From CBDATA01 sp965215615 (GTDB taxonomy: Bacteria; Acidobacteriota; Vicinamibacteria; Marinacidobacterales; Marinacidobacteraceae): a DNA stretch of 64,000 nt. The position numbers and the translations under genes were made by a program. The notes under the pieces were generated by a model. The model had not been told where the DNA came from, made no database searches, and worked only from the letters and a program-made list of their open reading frames with translations. Shown here in pieces: positions 10,979 through 18,472 of this stretch (position 1 is its first letter; each line of letters begins with the position of its first letter). The DNA lies in NCBI GenBank assembly GCA_965215615.1, contig OZ244068.1:744001-808000 (forward strand), written 5' to 3'.

Positions 10979-11022
10979 CCCGCTCCCTCGCCGCAGCGGA
11001 CAGAGATTCCGGGACGGGCCAA

Positions 11023-11079
11023 GGCACCAGCCGGCCCCCGGCGGCGGGAAAGAGGGGACGAATCCGGTTCTCCGGTGCC
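11023..11079 (+). promoter_or_regulatory. Hairpin in the rpsA 5' leader
   Basis: GGCACCAGCCGG (11023-11034) can pair with CCGGTT (11064-11069) and GGTGCC (11074-11079), with a 4-base bulge, around a loop containing purine-rich GAAAGAGGGG. The hairpin ends 33 nt before the S1 ATG. In enteric bacteria S1 represses its own translation through structured leader RNA, so a similar role is plausible here but unproven. Confidence 0.45.
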
Positions 11080-11112
11080 TCCCCCGATCCAGAGGTTCTT
11101 CCATACAAACCC

Positions 11113-13032
11113 ATGAGGCTGCGTGTGCCTGAAATCAGCAACGAAGAGGGTGTCGCGGCCGCGACGCCCGAGACCCCGACAACCGCCCCGCCGGCGGACC
11201 CCGTTCCCGAGCATCCGGAAGATGCCGGGTCGCCCCCCGCGACCGAGCCCGAAGTCGCCCCGCCGGCCGGGATGCCCGCCGAAGCGGAATCCGCGAACGG
11301 CGAGCCCGAAGAAGCCCCGACGGAATCCGCCGACGGGGAAAGTGACGCGAGCGAAGACGGTGAAGACATCGTCCTCGAAAGGAGCGACGATCCGTCTTCT
11401 GCGGATTCTCCCGATGCCGCGGAGTTCGAGGCCTTCCTCGAGAAGTACGACACCGAGCTCATGGAAGGTGACATCGTCACCGGAACCGTCATCCAGATGG
11501 GAGACAGCGATGCGATCGTGGATGTCGGCTACAAGTCGGAAGGGATGATCCCGCTCGAAGAGTTCCGCGACATGGACGGCAACGTGCGGATCCAGCAGGG
11601 CGACGAGATCGATGTCCTGGTCCAGCGCGCCGACAGCCGTCGCGGGCACATCATCCTCTCGCACCGCAAGGCCGAGAAGATGAAGGTCTGGAACCAGATC
11701 GAGGATGCCTACGAGAACCAGGTGCCGGTGCGCGCCCGGGTCGTGGAGCGGATTCGTGGCGGGCTCGAAGTCGAAATCGGCGATATCGGAGTGCGGGGTT
11801 TCCTCCCCGGCTCGCAGGTGGATCTCCGCCCGGTGCGCAACCTCGGCAGCTACAAGGGCCGCGATCTCGACCTTCGGGTCATCAAGCTCAACAAGCGCCG
11901 GGGCAACATCGTGCTCTCCCGGCGGGTGGTGCTCGAAGAAGAGAAGCAGAAGACGCTCACTGCGCTCGAGGTGGGTCGCGTCTTCCGCGGCGAAGTCCGG
12001 GATCTCACCGACTACGGTGCCTTCGTGGACATTGGCGGCATTTGCGGGCTGCTTCACATCCGCGAGATGTCCTTTCGCCGCCTGGAGCATCCCTCCGAGT
12101 TGATGAAGCCCGGTGACCAGCTCGAAGTCGTGATCCTCCGGTTCGATGCCGAGGCTGAGCGGGTTTCGCTTGGCTACAAGCAGTTGAACCAGGATCCCTG
12201 GACGACCGCCAGCGAGCGGTACGACGTCGGAACCCAGGTGGAAGGCAAGGTGGTCAGCCTCACCGACTACGGTGCCTTCATCGAGATGGAGCCGGGGATC
12301 GAGGGGCTCATCCACGTCAGCGAGATGAGCTGGAGCAGCCGAAGCAAGCATCCTTCGAAGATCCTCAACAAGGGCGACATCGTGAAAGCGATGGTCCTGC
12401 GGCTGGATTTCAAGGCGCGCCGGATCAGCCTCGGGCTGAAGCAGATCGAGCGGAATCCCTGGCCTGACCTCGTCGAGCGTCTCCCGATCGGCTCCCGTCT
12501 GAAAGGGATCGTCAGAAAGTTCACTGATTTCGGTGCGTTCATCGAGGTGGACTCCTCCATCGACGGGCTCATCCACATCTCCGACCTGAGCTGGAACAAG
12601 CGGGTGAACCACCCGTCGGATGTCCTGAAGCTCGGTGACGAGGTCGAGACCGTGGTGCTCAGCATCGATTCCGATAACCGGCGGCTCTCGCTCGGCCTGA
12701 AGCAGTTGTCCGAGGATGCCTGGGAAGGCTTCTTCAGCCGGACGAGGGAAGGCGACATCGTGGATGGCACGGTGATCCGGTTTGCCGATTTCGGCGCGTT
12801 CATCCAGATCGAGGAAGGCATCGAAGGCCTGTTGCGGCTCAACGAGATCAGCGAGCCGCCGCCCGGCAAGGCCGAGGATGCCCTGCATCTGGGACAGCCG
12901 CTCCGGCTGCGCATCGTGCGGCTGAGCCGTGACGACCGGAAGGTCGGGCTCTCGCTCCGGGCGGTGGATGATGCCGAACAGCCTGCCGACGAAATGGGTT
13001 CGGTGAAGATCGGAGATATCTGGCAGCGATGA
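11113..13032 (+). CDS. rpsA: 30S ribosomal protein S1 with long acidic N-terminal extension
   Basis: The 639-residue protein carries six S1 RNA-binding domains, starting near residues 117, 205, 286, 371, 457 and 545. The later ones have the typical TDYGAFV/I, GLIHVSEMSW and ISLGLKQ motifs. S1 binds mRNA leaders on the small ribosomal subunit. Residues 1 to about 100 are an unusual Pro/Glu/Ala-rich acidic extension; E. coli S1 (557 residues) has none. The ATG at 11113 has only a distant AGAGG upstream, consistent with S1 genes often lacking a strong ribosome-binding site. The stop overlaps the next gene by 4 nt. Confidence 0.95.
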   Translation: MRLRVPEISNEEGVAAATPETPTTAPPADPVPEHPEDAGSPPATEPEVAPPAGMPAEAESANGEPEEAPTESADGESDASEDGEDIVLERSDDPSSADSPDAAEFEAFLEKYDTELMEGDIVTGTVIQMGDSDAIVDVGYKSEGMIPLEEFRDMDGNVRIQQGDEIDVLVQRADSRRGHIILSHRKAEKMKVWNQIEDAYENQVPVRARVVERIRGGLEVEIGDIGVRGFLPGSQVDLRPVRNLGSYKGRDLDLRVIKLNKRRGNIVLSRRVVLEEEKQKTLTALEVGRVFRGEVRDLTDYGAFVDIGGICGLLHIREMSFRRLEHPSELMKPGDQLEVVILRFDAEAERVSLGYKQLNQDPWTTASERYDVGTQVEGKVVSLTDYGAFIEMEPGIEGLIHVSEMSWSSRSKHPSKILNKGDIVKAMVLRLDFKARRISLGLKQIERNPWPDLVERLPIGSRLKGIVRKFTDFGAFIEVDSSIDGLIHISDLSWNKRVNHPSDVLKLGDEVETVVLSIDSDNRRLSLGLKQLSEDAWEGFFSRTREGDIVDGTVIRFADFGAFIQIEEGIEGLLRLNEISEPPPGKAEDALHLGQPLRLRIVRLSRDDRKVGLSLRAVDDAEQPADEMGSVKIGDIWQR

Positions 13033-13346
13033 ACCGCACTCCGGTCATGACGCGCGCGCGGCTTTCCCTCGCGGTGGCCGAAGCGTCAGGGGTGAGTCGG
13101 CGGGATGCCGACCGGATCGTCGAGACGGTGTTCGACGCGATGGCGAAGGCGCTTCGCTCTGGCGAGGAAGTCGAGATCCGGGGTTTTGGCAGCTTCCGCC
13201 TGCGAACCCGCAAGGCTCACATGGCCCGCAACCCGCGTACGTCCGCTCCGGTGAAAGTCCCGGAGCGGAGCGTTCCTTTTTTTCGCCCGGGCCGGGCGCT
13301 GCGCGAACGAGTCAACACGGGAGAATCCCGCACGGGAGATTCCTGA
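13029..13346 (+). CDS. IHF/HU-family DNA-binding protein
   Basis: This 105-residue protein belongs to the HU/IHF histone-like family. The N-terminal helices (RARLSLAVAEASGVSRRDADRI) lead into the signature IRGFGSFRLR strand and the DNA-inserting arm with ARNPRTSAPVKV; the Pro in that arm kinks DNA. It would act as a dimer in the nucleoid. Its position right after rpsA recalls the rpsA-ihfB arrangement of proteobacteria, which favours an IHF-beta-like identity over HU. The start overlaps the rpsA stop as ATGA. A Ser replaces the more usual Gly after RNPRT. Confidence 0.9.
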   Translation: MNRTPVMTRARLSLAVAEASGVSRRDADRIVETVFDAMAKALRSGEEVEIRGFGSFRLRTRKAHMARNPRTSAPVKVPERSVPFFRPGRALRERVNTGESRTGDS

Positions 13347-16300
13347 TTGACATCGGTGGTCGTCGCCACGCTGGATTCGGAGGACTCCGAGGTCGCCGGG
13401 ATCGGGAAGTTCGGGATCGCCACATCCGGGCCGCCGCTTCGATTTGTCACCGCGACCGCCCTTTTTGACGGTCATGATGCCTCGATCCACGTCTTCCGGC
13501 GGCTGATCCAGCAGGCCGGGGGCGAGGTGATCCACCTCGGCCACAACCGGAGCGCCGCCGAAATCGCATCCGCGGCGATTTCGGAGGATGCCGACGCGGT
13601 CGCCGTGTCCTCCTATCAGGGGGGACACAACGAGTTCTTCCGCTATCTGGTCGATCTGCTCCGTGACGGAGAGGGTGGCCACATCCGGGTTTTCGGCGGC
13701 GGAGGCGGAGTCATCCGGCCAGAGGAGGGCGAAGCGCTCCATCGGTACGGAGTCTCCCGGATCTATTCCCCGGAAGATGGCCTGAGCCTCGAGCAGACGG
13801 TCGCCGACATGATGCGGGTCGCCGGTGAATCCCGGCGGGAGCGGGAGAGCGCGATCTCCGGGCTCCTTCCGCTGCTCCCGCGTCCCTCGGCGGTCGCCCG
13901 TCTCGTCAGCCTGGCCGAAACACCGGGGTTTGCCGAAGGAGAGCGGGCTCTGTTGCGCCGGCTGGTCGGCAGGGCGGCCCCGGTGCTCGGGGTTACCGGC
14001 CCGGGTGGTGCCGGGAAGAGTTCGGTCCTCGACGAACTGATCCTCCGTTTTCGGGCGGATCGCCCCGCGCTTCGCATCGGAGTCATCGCGGTGGATCCGA
14101 GCAGGCGTCGAACCGGCGGTGCTCTTCTGGGGGACCGGATCCGGATGAACGCCATATCGGGCGACGAGGTCTTCGTGAGGAGCCTCGCGACCCGTCGTTC
14201 GGGTTCGGAACTCGGGGCGGTGATCGAGGATGCCATCCTCGTCTTCCAGGCATCAGGCAGCGAGCTGATCCTCGTCGAAACCGGAGGCATCGGCCAGGGC
14301 GATTCGGCGGTCGTGGACGTAAGCGATTTCGCGCTCTACGTGATGACCGGAGAGTACGGCGCCGAAAGCCAGCTCGACAAGATCGACATGCTGGATCTCG
14401 CGGATGCAGTGGCGCTCAACAAGGCGGACCGGGTGGACGCGGATGACGCGCTCCACGCGGTCCGCAGGGCCTTTCAACGGGCGCGGGGGCTTCCCCGCAA
14501 TGCTCCGGTACCGGTGGTTCCGACGGTGGCGAGTCGGGTTGCGGATGACGGGATGGACGAGCTCTACCGGCTGATCCGGGGTGGGCTTGCGGGCGAGGTA
14601 CCGCTACTTCCGGCAAACCTCCACCCCCCGCGGGCGGCGCGCCTGATTCCTTCGGCGCGAGCGAACTATCTCGCCGAAACCGCCGAAACGATCCGCGCCG
14701 AGGCGCTTCGGGTGGATGCGGAGGCACGGTGCGCGGGTCGGATCGAGCGGCTCGAGGGGGCGCTCGCCGAGATCGGCGAAGCGGCGCCCGAGGCCCGTGC
14801 TGCACTCGAAGCGCGGCTCGCGGATGTCCGTGGCGAGCTGGACGAAGGGAGCCGGAAGCTGCTCGACGAGTGGCCGGCGCGATCCCGGGCGTATCGTGAG
14901 GACACCCTGCGCTACACGGTCCGGGGCAGCGAGCGCGAGGCACCCACCTATCGGGAAACGCTCGCCGGAACCCGGCTCCCCCGGGTTGCGCTTCCCCGCT
15001 TCGCATCCCGCGAAGACACGCTCCGTTTCCTGCTGGAAGAAAACCTGCCGGGGAGCTATCCGTTCACTTCGGGAGTATTTCCCTTTCGCCGCCCGGAAGA
15101 GAGCCCAAGGCGCCAGTTCGCCGGCGAGGGCGGCCCCGACCGGACCAACCGGCGCTTCCGCCTGCTCGCAGCCGCCGAGGATGCCAACCGGTTGTCCACT
15201 GCTTTCGACAGCGTGACCCTCTACGGCGAGGATCCGGCCCGCCGTCCGGACATCTTCGGCAAGATCGGGGAGGGCGGGGTGTCGGTCGCGACCGTCGAGG
15301 ACATGGAGGTCCTCTTCCGGGGCTTCCGGCTGACCGATTCGTCCACCAGCGTCTCCATGACCATCAACGGCCCGGCACCGGCGATCCTCGCGATGTTCCT
15401 GAAAACCGCGATCCGCCAGGAGCTGGCCGCGTTCCGCCAGGAAAAAGACCGTGACCCGGCTCCCGCCGAGCGGGAGGCCATCACCGCCGCCACGCTCTCG
15501 ACCGTCCGGGGGACTGTCCAGAGCGACATCCTGAAGGAAGACCAGGCGCAGAACACCTGCATCTTTTCGGTCCCCTTCGCGCTGCGGCTGATGGGGGATG
15601 TGCAGGAATACTTCATCCGGCACGATGTAAGGAATTTCTACTCGGTCTCGATCTCCGGGTACCACATCGCCGAGGCGGGGGCCAACCCGATCACCCAGCT
15701 CGCCTTCACCCTTGCGAACGCCTTCACCTATGTCGAGTACTTTCTCGCACGCGGTTTCGCGGTGGACGACTTCGCGAGGAACCTCTCGTTCTTCTTCAGC
15801 AACGGGCTCGATGCCGAATATGCGGTGATGGCGCGGGTGGCGCGCCGGATATGGGCGCGCGCCATGAAGCTCCGCTACCGCGCGTCGGAGGCGAGCCAGC
15901 GGCTCAAGGTTCACATCCAGACCTCCGGCCGTTCGCTCCATGCCCAGGAAGTGCAGTTCAACGACATCCGGACGACGCTCCAGGCCCTGATCGCAACGAA
16001 CGACAACTGCAACTCGCTGCACACGAACGCCTACGACGAGGCGATCACTACCCCCACTGAAGCCTCGGCGCGTCGCGCGGTGGCGATCCAGAAGATCGTG
16101 GCCGCCGAGTTCGGCGTCGCCTGGGGCGAGAATCCGCTTTCCGGGGCCTTCTTCTTCCGGGAACTCACCGACCTGGTCGAGAAGGAGGTTCTCGCCGAGT
16201 TCGACCGCATCCAGGATCGCGGAGGCGTGCTGGCCGCCATGGAGCGTCAATACCAGCGGAACCGCATCCAGGAAGAGTCCATCCTCTATGAGACCAGGAA

Positions 16301-16604
16301 GGATTCCGGGGAGCTTCCCATCATCGGGGTGAACACCTTCGAGGCACCGAAACGGGAAGCGTCCGATCCGGCCCCGCTCTCCCGGGCCACCGACGAAGAG
16401 AAGGAGGAGCGGGTGCGCCGGGTAGAGGACTTTCAGGCCCGCCACCGGGTGGCGGCGGGTCCGGCTCTCGCCCGGCTGCGCGAGGCGGCGCATTCGGGGG
16501 GCAACGTATTCGAGGAATTGATGCGGGCGGTCGAGGTGCTGAGTCTCGGCCAGATCACGGCGGCTCTTTACGAAGTGGGCGGCCGTTACCGGCGGGCGAT
16601 GTGA
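13347..16604 (+). CDS. icmF: Fused isobutyryl-CoA mutase (B12 domain + G-protein chaperone + mutase)
   Basis: The 1085-residue protein has the three-part IcmF layout. An N-terminal cobalamin domain carries DGHDAS around residue 38. A MeaB-like GTPase follows with P-loop GPGGAGKSS near residue 217, then NKAD. The mutase barrel occupies about 530-1085. IcmF interconverts isobutyryl-CoA and n-butyryl-CoA with adenosylcobalamin. The substrate residues fit IcmF rather than methylmalonyl-CoA mutase: the mutase Arg position is Gln in KEDQAQNTCIF, and the Tyr position is Phe in GVFPFRR (hand alignment). The proposed TTG start abuts the upstream TGA. Confidence 0.93.
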   Translation: MTSVVVATLDSEDSEVAGIGKFGIATSGPPLRFVTATALFDGHDASIHVFRRLIQQAGGEVIHLGHNRSAAEIASAAISEDADAVAVSSYQGGHNEFFRYLVDLLRDGEGGHIRVFGGGGGVIRPEEGEALHRYGVSRIYSPEDGLSLEQTVADMMRVAGESRRERESAISGLLPLLPRPSAVARLVSLAETPGFAEGERALLRRLVGRAAPVLGVTGPGGAGKSSVLDELILRFRADRPALRIGVIAVDPSRRRTGGALLGDRIRMNAISGDEVFVRSLATRRSGSELGAVIEDAILVFQASGSELILVETGGIGQGDSAVVDVSDFALYVMTGEYGAESQLDKIDMLDLADAVALNKADRVDADDALHAVRRAFQRARGLPRNAPVPVVPTVASRVADDGMDELYRLIRGGLAGEVPLLPANLHPPRAARLIPSARANYLAETAETIRAEALRVDAEARCAGRIERLEGALAEIGEAAPEARAALEARLADVRGELDEGSRKLLDEWPARSRAYREDTLRYTVRGSEREAPTYRETLAGTRLPRVALPRFASREDTLRFLLEENLPGSYPFTSGVFPFRRPEESPRRQFAGEGGPDRTNRRFRLLAAAEDANRLSTAFDSVTLYGEDPARRPDIFGKIGEGGVSVATVEDMEVLFRGFRLTDSSTSVSMTINGPAPAILAMFLKTAIRQELAAFRQEKDRDPAPAEREAITAATLSTVRGTVQSDILKEDQAQNTCIFSVPFALRLMGDVQEYFIRHDVRNFYSVSISGYHIAEAGANPITQLAFTLANAFTYVEYFLARGFAVDDFARNLSFFFSNGLDAEYAVMARVARRIWARAMKLRYRASEASQRLKVHIQTSGRSLHAQEVQFNDIRTTLQALIATNDNCNSLHTNAYDEAITTPTEASARRAVAIQKIVAAEFGVAWGENPLSGAFFFRELTDLVEKEVLAEFDRIQDRGGVLAAMERQYQRNRIQEESILYETRKDSGELPIIGVNTFEAPKREASDPAPLSRATDEEKEERVRRVEDFQARHRVAAGPALARLREAAHSGGNVFEELMRAVEVLSLGQITAALYEVGGRYRRAM

Positions 16605-17038
16605 CCGCGAAGTCGAAACTCCCCTTCCGGGTCCTGATCGGCAAGCCGGGGCTCGATGGCCACGACCGGGGAGCGCTGGTGGTGGCGCGATCGCTCAGGG
16701 ATGCCGGGTTCGAGGTGGTCTATACCGGACTCCGCCGGAGCCCGGCCGAGATCGCCGAGGCGGCCGCGCAGGAAGATGTGGAGGCGGTTGGAGTCTCGAT
16801 CCTGTCCGGGGCGCACCTTTCGCTGGTCGCCGGGCTGATCCGCGAACTGAAGGAGCGGGGCCTCGAGGATGTGCCGGTGTTCGTTGGCGGGGTGATCCCC
16901 GAGCGGGATCACGAATCTCTCTCGAAGGCGGGAGTGGACCGGATCTTCGGGCCGGGAACTCCCACTGCCGAGATCGCGACCACGCTCCGCGACCGACTCC
17001 TGCGATTGCGCGAGGAGCGCGGGGGAAACCGCTGGTGA
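16601..17038 (+). CDS. Stand-alone B12-binding subunit of the methylmalonyl-CoA mutase type
   Basis: These 145 residues match the C-terminal cobalamin-binding domain of acyl-CoA mutases. The opening KPGLDGHDRGA contains the DxHxxG motif whose His binds cobalt, followed by GLRRSPAEIAEAA and the GGVIPERD loop. Such domains serve as the small subunit of split mutases. Here the upstream neighbour IcmF already has its own B12 domain and no separate large subunit is nearby, so the partner must be encoded elsewhere or the domain could act with IcmF or in B12 handling. The GTG start overlaps the icmF stop. Confidence 0.9.
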   Translation: MTAKSKLPFRVLIGKPGLDGHDRGALVVARSLRDAGFEVVYTGLRRSPAEIAEAAAQEDVEAVGVSILSGAHLSLVAGLIRELKERGLEDVPVFVGGVIPERDHESLSKAGVDRIFGPGTPTAEIATTLRDRLLRLREERGGNRW

Positions 17039-17853
17039 GCGACGCACCTCCGGTGCCTGGCTATGGCGAGCGTGTCTCGGCCGCGATCCGGCGGGCGGGA
17101 ATCGGGAACGGGGCAGAAATGCCCGGACTGATTGCGGTCTGGGACCGGGTTCTCTCCACCAATGTCCTCGCGAAAGAGCTGGCCCGGAACGCTGTCATGG
17201 AGGAGGGGATCTTCGTGGCCGCCGAACAGACCGCCGGGCGGGGGACCGAGGGGAGGGACTGGGTTTCGCCCCGGGGGGGTATCTATCTCTCCATCCTCGC
17301 CTCGATGGAGGAGGCGCGGGATCCCGACCGGTCGGGACTCATCCCGATCGCCGCCGGAGTGGCGGTCGCCGAGGCCCTCTCGGAAGCCGCCGGAACCCGG
17401 GTTGCGCTCCGGTGGCCGAACGATCTCGACGGGTCGCGGGGCAAGCTGGGGGGGATCCTGGTGGAGGCCGGCTTCGCCGTCCGGCATCCGGAGCTCGTCG
17501 TCGTGGGAATCGGGGTCAACATCGGCAGGCCGCCGGCGGTGGCGGATGCCCCGGTTGCCCCCGACGGCCTGCCCGAAAGTGTCGTCCGCGAGGAAGCGGT
17601 CGCTGCCATTTTCGCCGCCTTCGGGCGGGTGCGGAACACGGCCTCCGAAGAGGTCATCTCCCGTTGGGAGCGACTGAGCCCCACCGGCCGCGGCTGCCCC
17701 TGCGTGCTCCGCCTCCATGACGGCACAGAGGTCTCGGGAGAGACCGACGGCCTTCACCCAAGCGGCGCCCTTCGGGTGCGCCTCGGGACCGAAACCAGAA
17801 TCGTCCACGCGAGCGATGCGGTGTCCATCCAGCATCGCAGCACCGCCGGATAG
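17035..17853 (+). CDS. birA: Biotin--[acetyl-CoA-carboxylase] ligase
   Basis: This 272-residue cytosolic enzyme makes biotinyl-AMP and attaches biotin to carboxylase carrier domains. Family motifs are clear: the early STN, QTAGRGTEGRDW near residue 65 (biotinyl-AMP loop), GIYLSI, RWPNDL and the Lys in KLGGILVE. There is no N-terminal helix-turn-helix, so it is the non-repressor type. A small C-terminal SH3-like domain follows. Its overlap with the mutase genes fits a propionate or branched-chain acyl-CoA context in which biotin carboxylases feed mutases; that link is inference. Confidence 0.92.
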   Translation: MSDAPPVPGYGERVSAAIRRAGIGNGAEMPGLIAVWDRVLSTNVLAKELARNAVMEEGIFVAAEQTAGRGTEGRDWVSPRGGIYLSILASMEEARDPDRSGLIPIAAGVAVAEALSEAAGTRVALRWPNDLDGSRGKLGGILVEAGFAVRHPELVVVGIGVNIGRPPAVADAPVAPDGLPESVVREEAVAAIFAAFGRVRNTASEEVISRWERLSPTGRGCPCVLRLHDGTEVSGETDGLHPSGALRVRLGTETRIVHASDAVSIQHRSTAG

Positions 17854-17869
17854 CCTGCCGGAGTTCGGC

Positions 17870-18466
17870 ATGGGGCCGAAACGGATGCCTCCCGATTACC
17901 TGCGGGAGATCGAGCGGGTTTTCGTTTCCCGTCGTGGTGGGGTGCCCTTCCTTTCTCCCGCTGACTGGGAGGTTGCGAGCCGCTGGGAGGCGAACGGGAT
18001 TCCGCTGGCGGTGGTGGTCGAGGGAATCGCGCGAGCGTTCGGAGTCGGCGGGATCGGTCCGCGTTCCGGCCTCGGGAGCTGTTCGGCGGCGGTGGAGGCC
18101 GTCTGGTCGGAAAGGCGGCGTTCGCAGATTGGAGGCGGAAAGGTCCGCTCCTCGCCTGCCGAACTCCTTCGCAACTGGGATCCGCCCCCGGATCTTCCGG
18201 TTGAAATCCGCGAACCGATCGGACGGCTCGTCGAAGAGGCATCGCTCCGCCTCGCCGATCCCGCATCTTCCCGTTCTGCACTTTTGCATCTCGCGGGTGC
18301 CTGTTTCGAGGCGCTGCCCGAAGAGTGTCGCCGTGTCCTTTCGGAAAAGGCGCGCCGCTCGCTCGAGGGGTATCGCTCCCGGATGCCGGACCCCGCCTTC
18401 CGGAAGCTGGTTCGCGAATCCGCGCACCGTCTCGCGGCGCGACTGCTTCGGCTTCCGCTCCCCTGA
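17870..18466 (+). CDS. Uncharacterised helical protein upstream of comEC
   Basis: This protein of about 198 residues is rich in helix-forming residues and has no signal peptide or membrane segment. I do not recognise a named family. The N-terminal part contains LSPADWEVASRWEANGIPL followed by VVEGIARAF, a helical pattern I associate only with hypothetical proteins. I chose the ATG at 17870 because GGAG lies about 7 nt before it; an in-frame ATG at 17885 is the alternative. It sits 16 nt after birA and 6 nt before comEC, so co-transcription is likely. Confidence 0.7.
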   Translation: MGPKRMPPDYLREIERVFVSRRGGVPFLSPADWEVASRWEANGIPLAVVVEGIARAFGVGGIGPRSGLGSCSAAVEAVWSERRRSQIGGGKVRSSPAELLRNWDPPPDLPVEIREPIGRLVEEASLRLADPASSRSALLHLAGACFEALPEECRRVLSEKARRSLEGYRSRMPDPAFRKLVRESAHRLAARLLRLPLP

Positions 18467-18472
18467 CCCCGG

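Noticed and set aside
4227..11492. Very long open frame (2421 codons) on the minus strand opposite the adhesin and the start of rpsA
   Set aside because: It arises from strong codon bias and repeats of the plus-strand gene. The product is Arg/His-rich with no domain, and the plus frame has clear Calx-beta and S1 domains.
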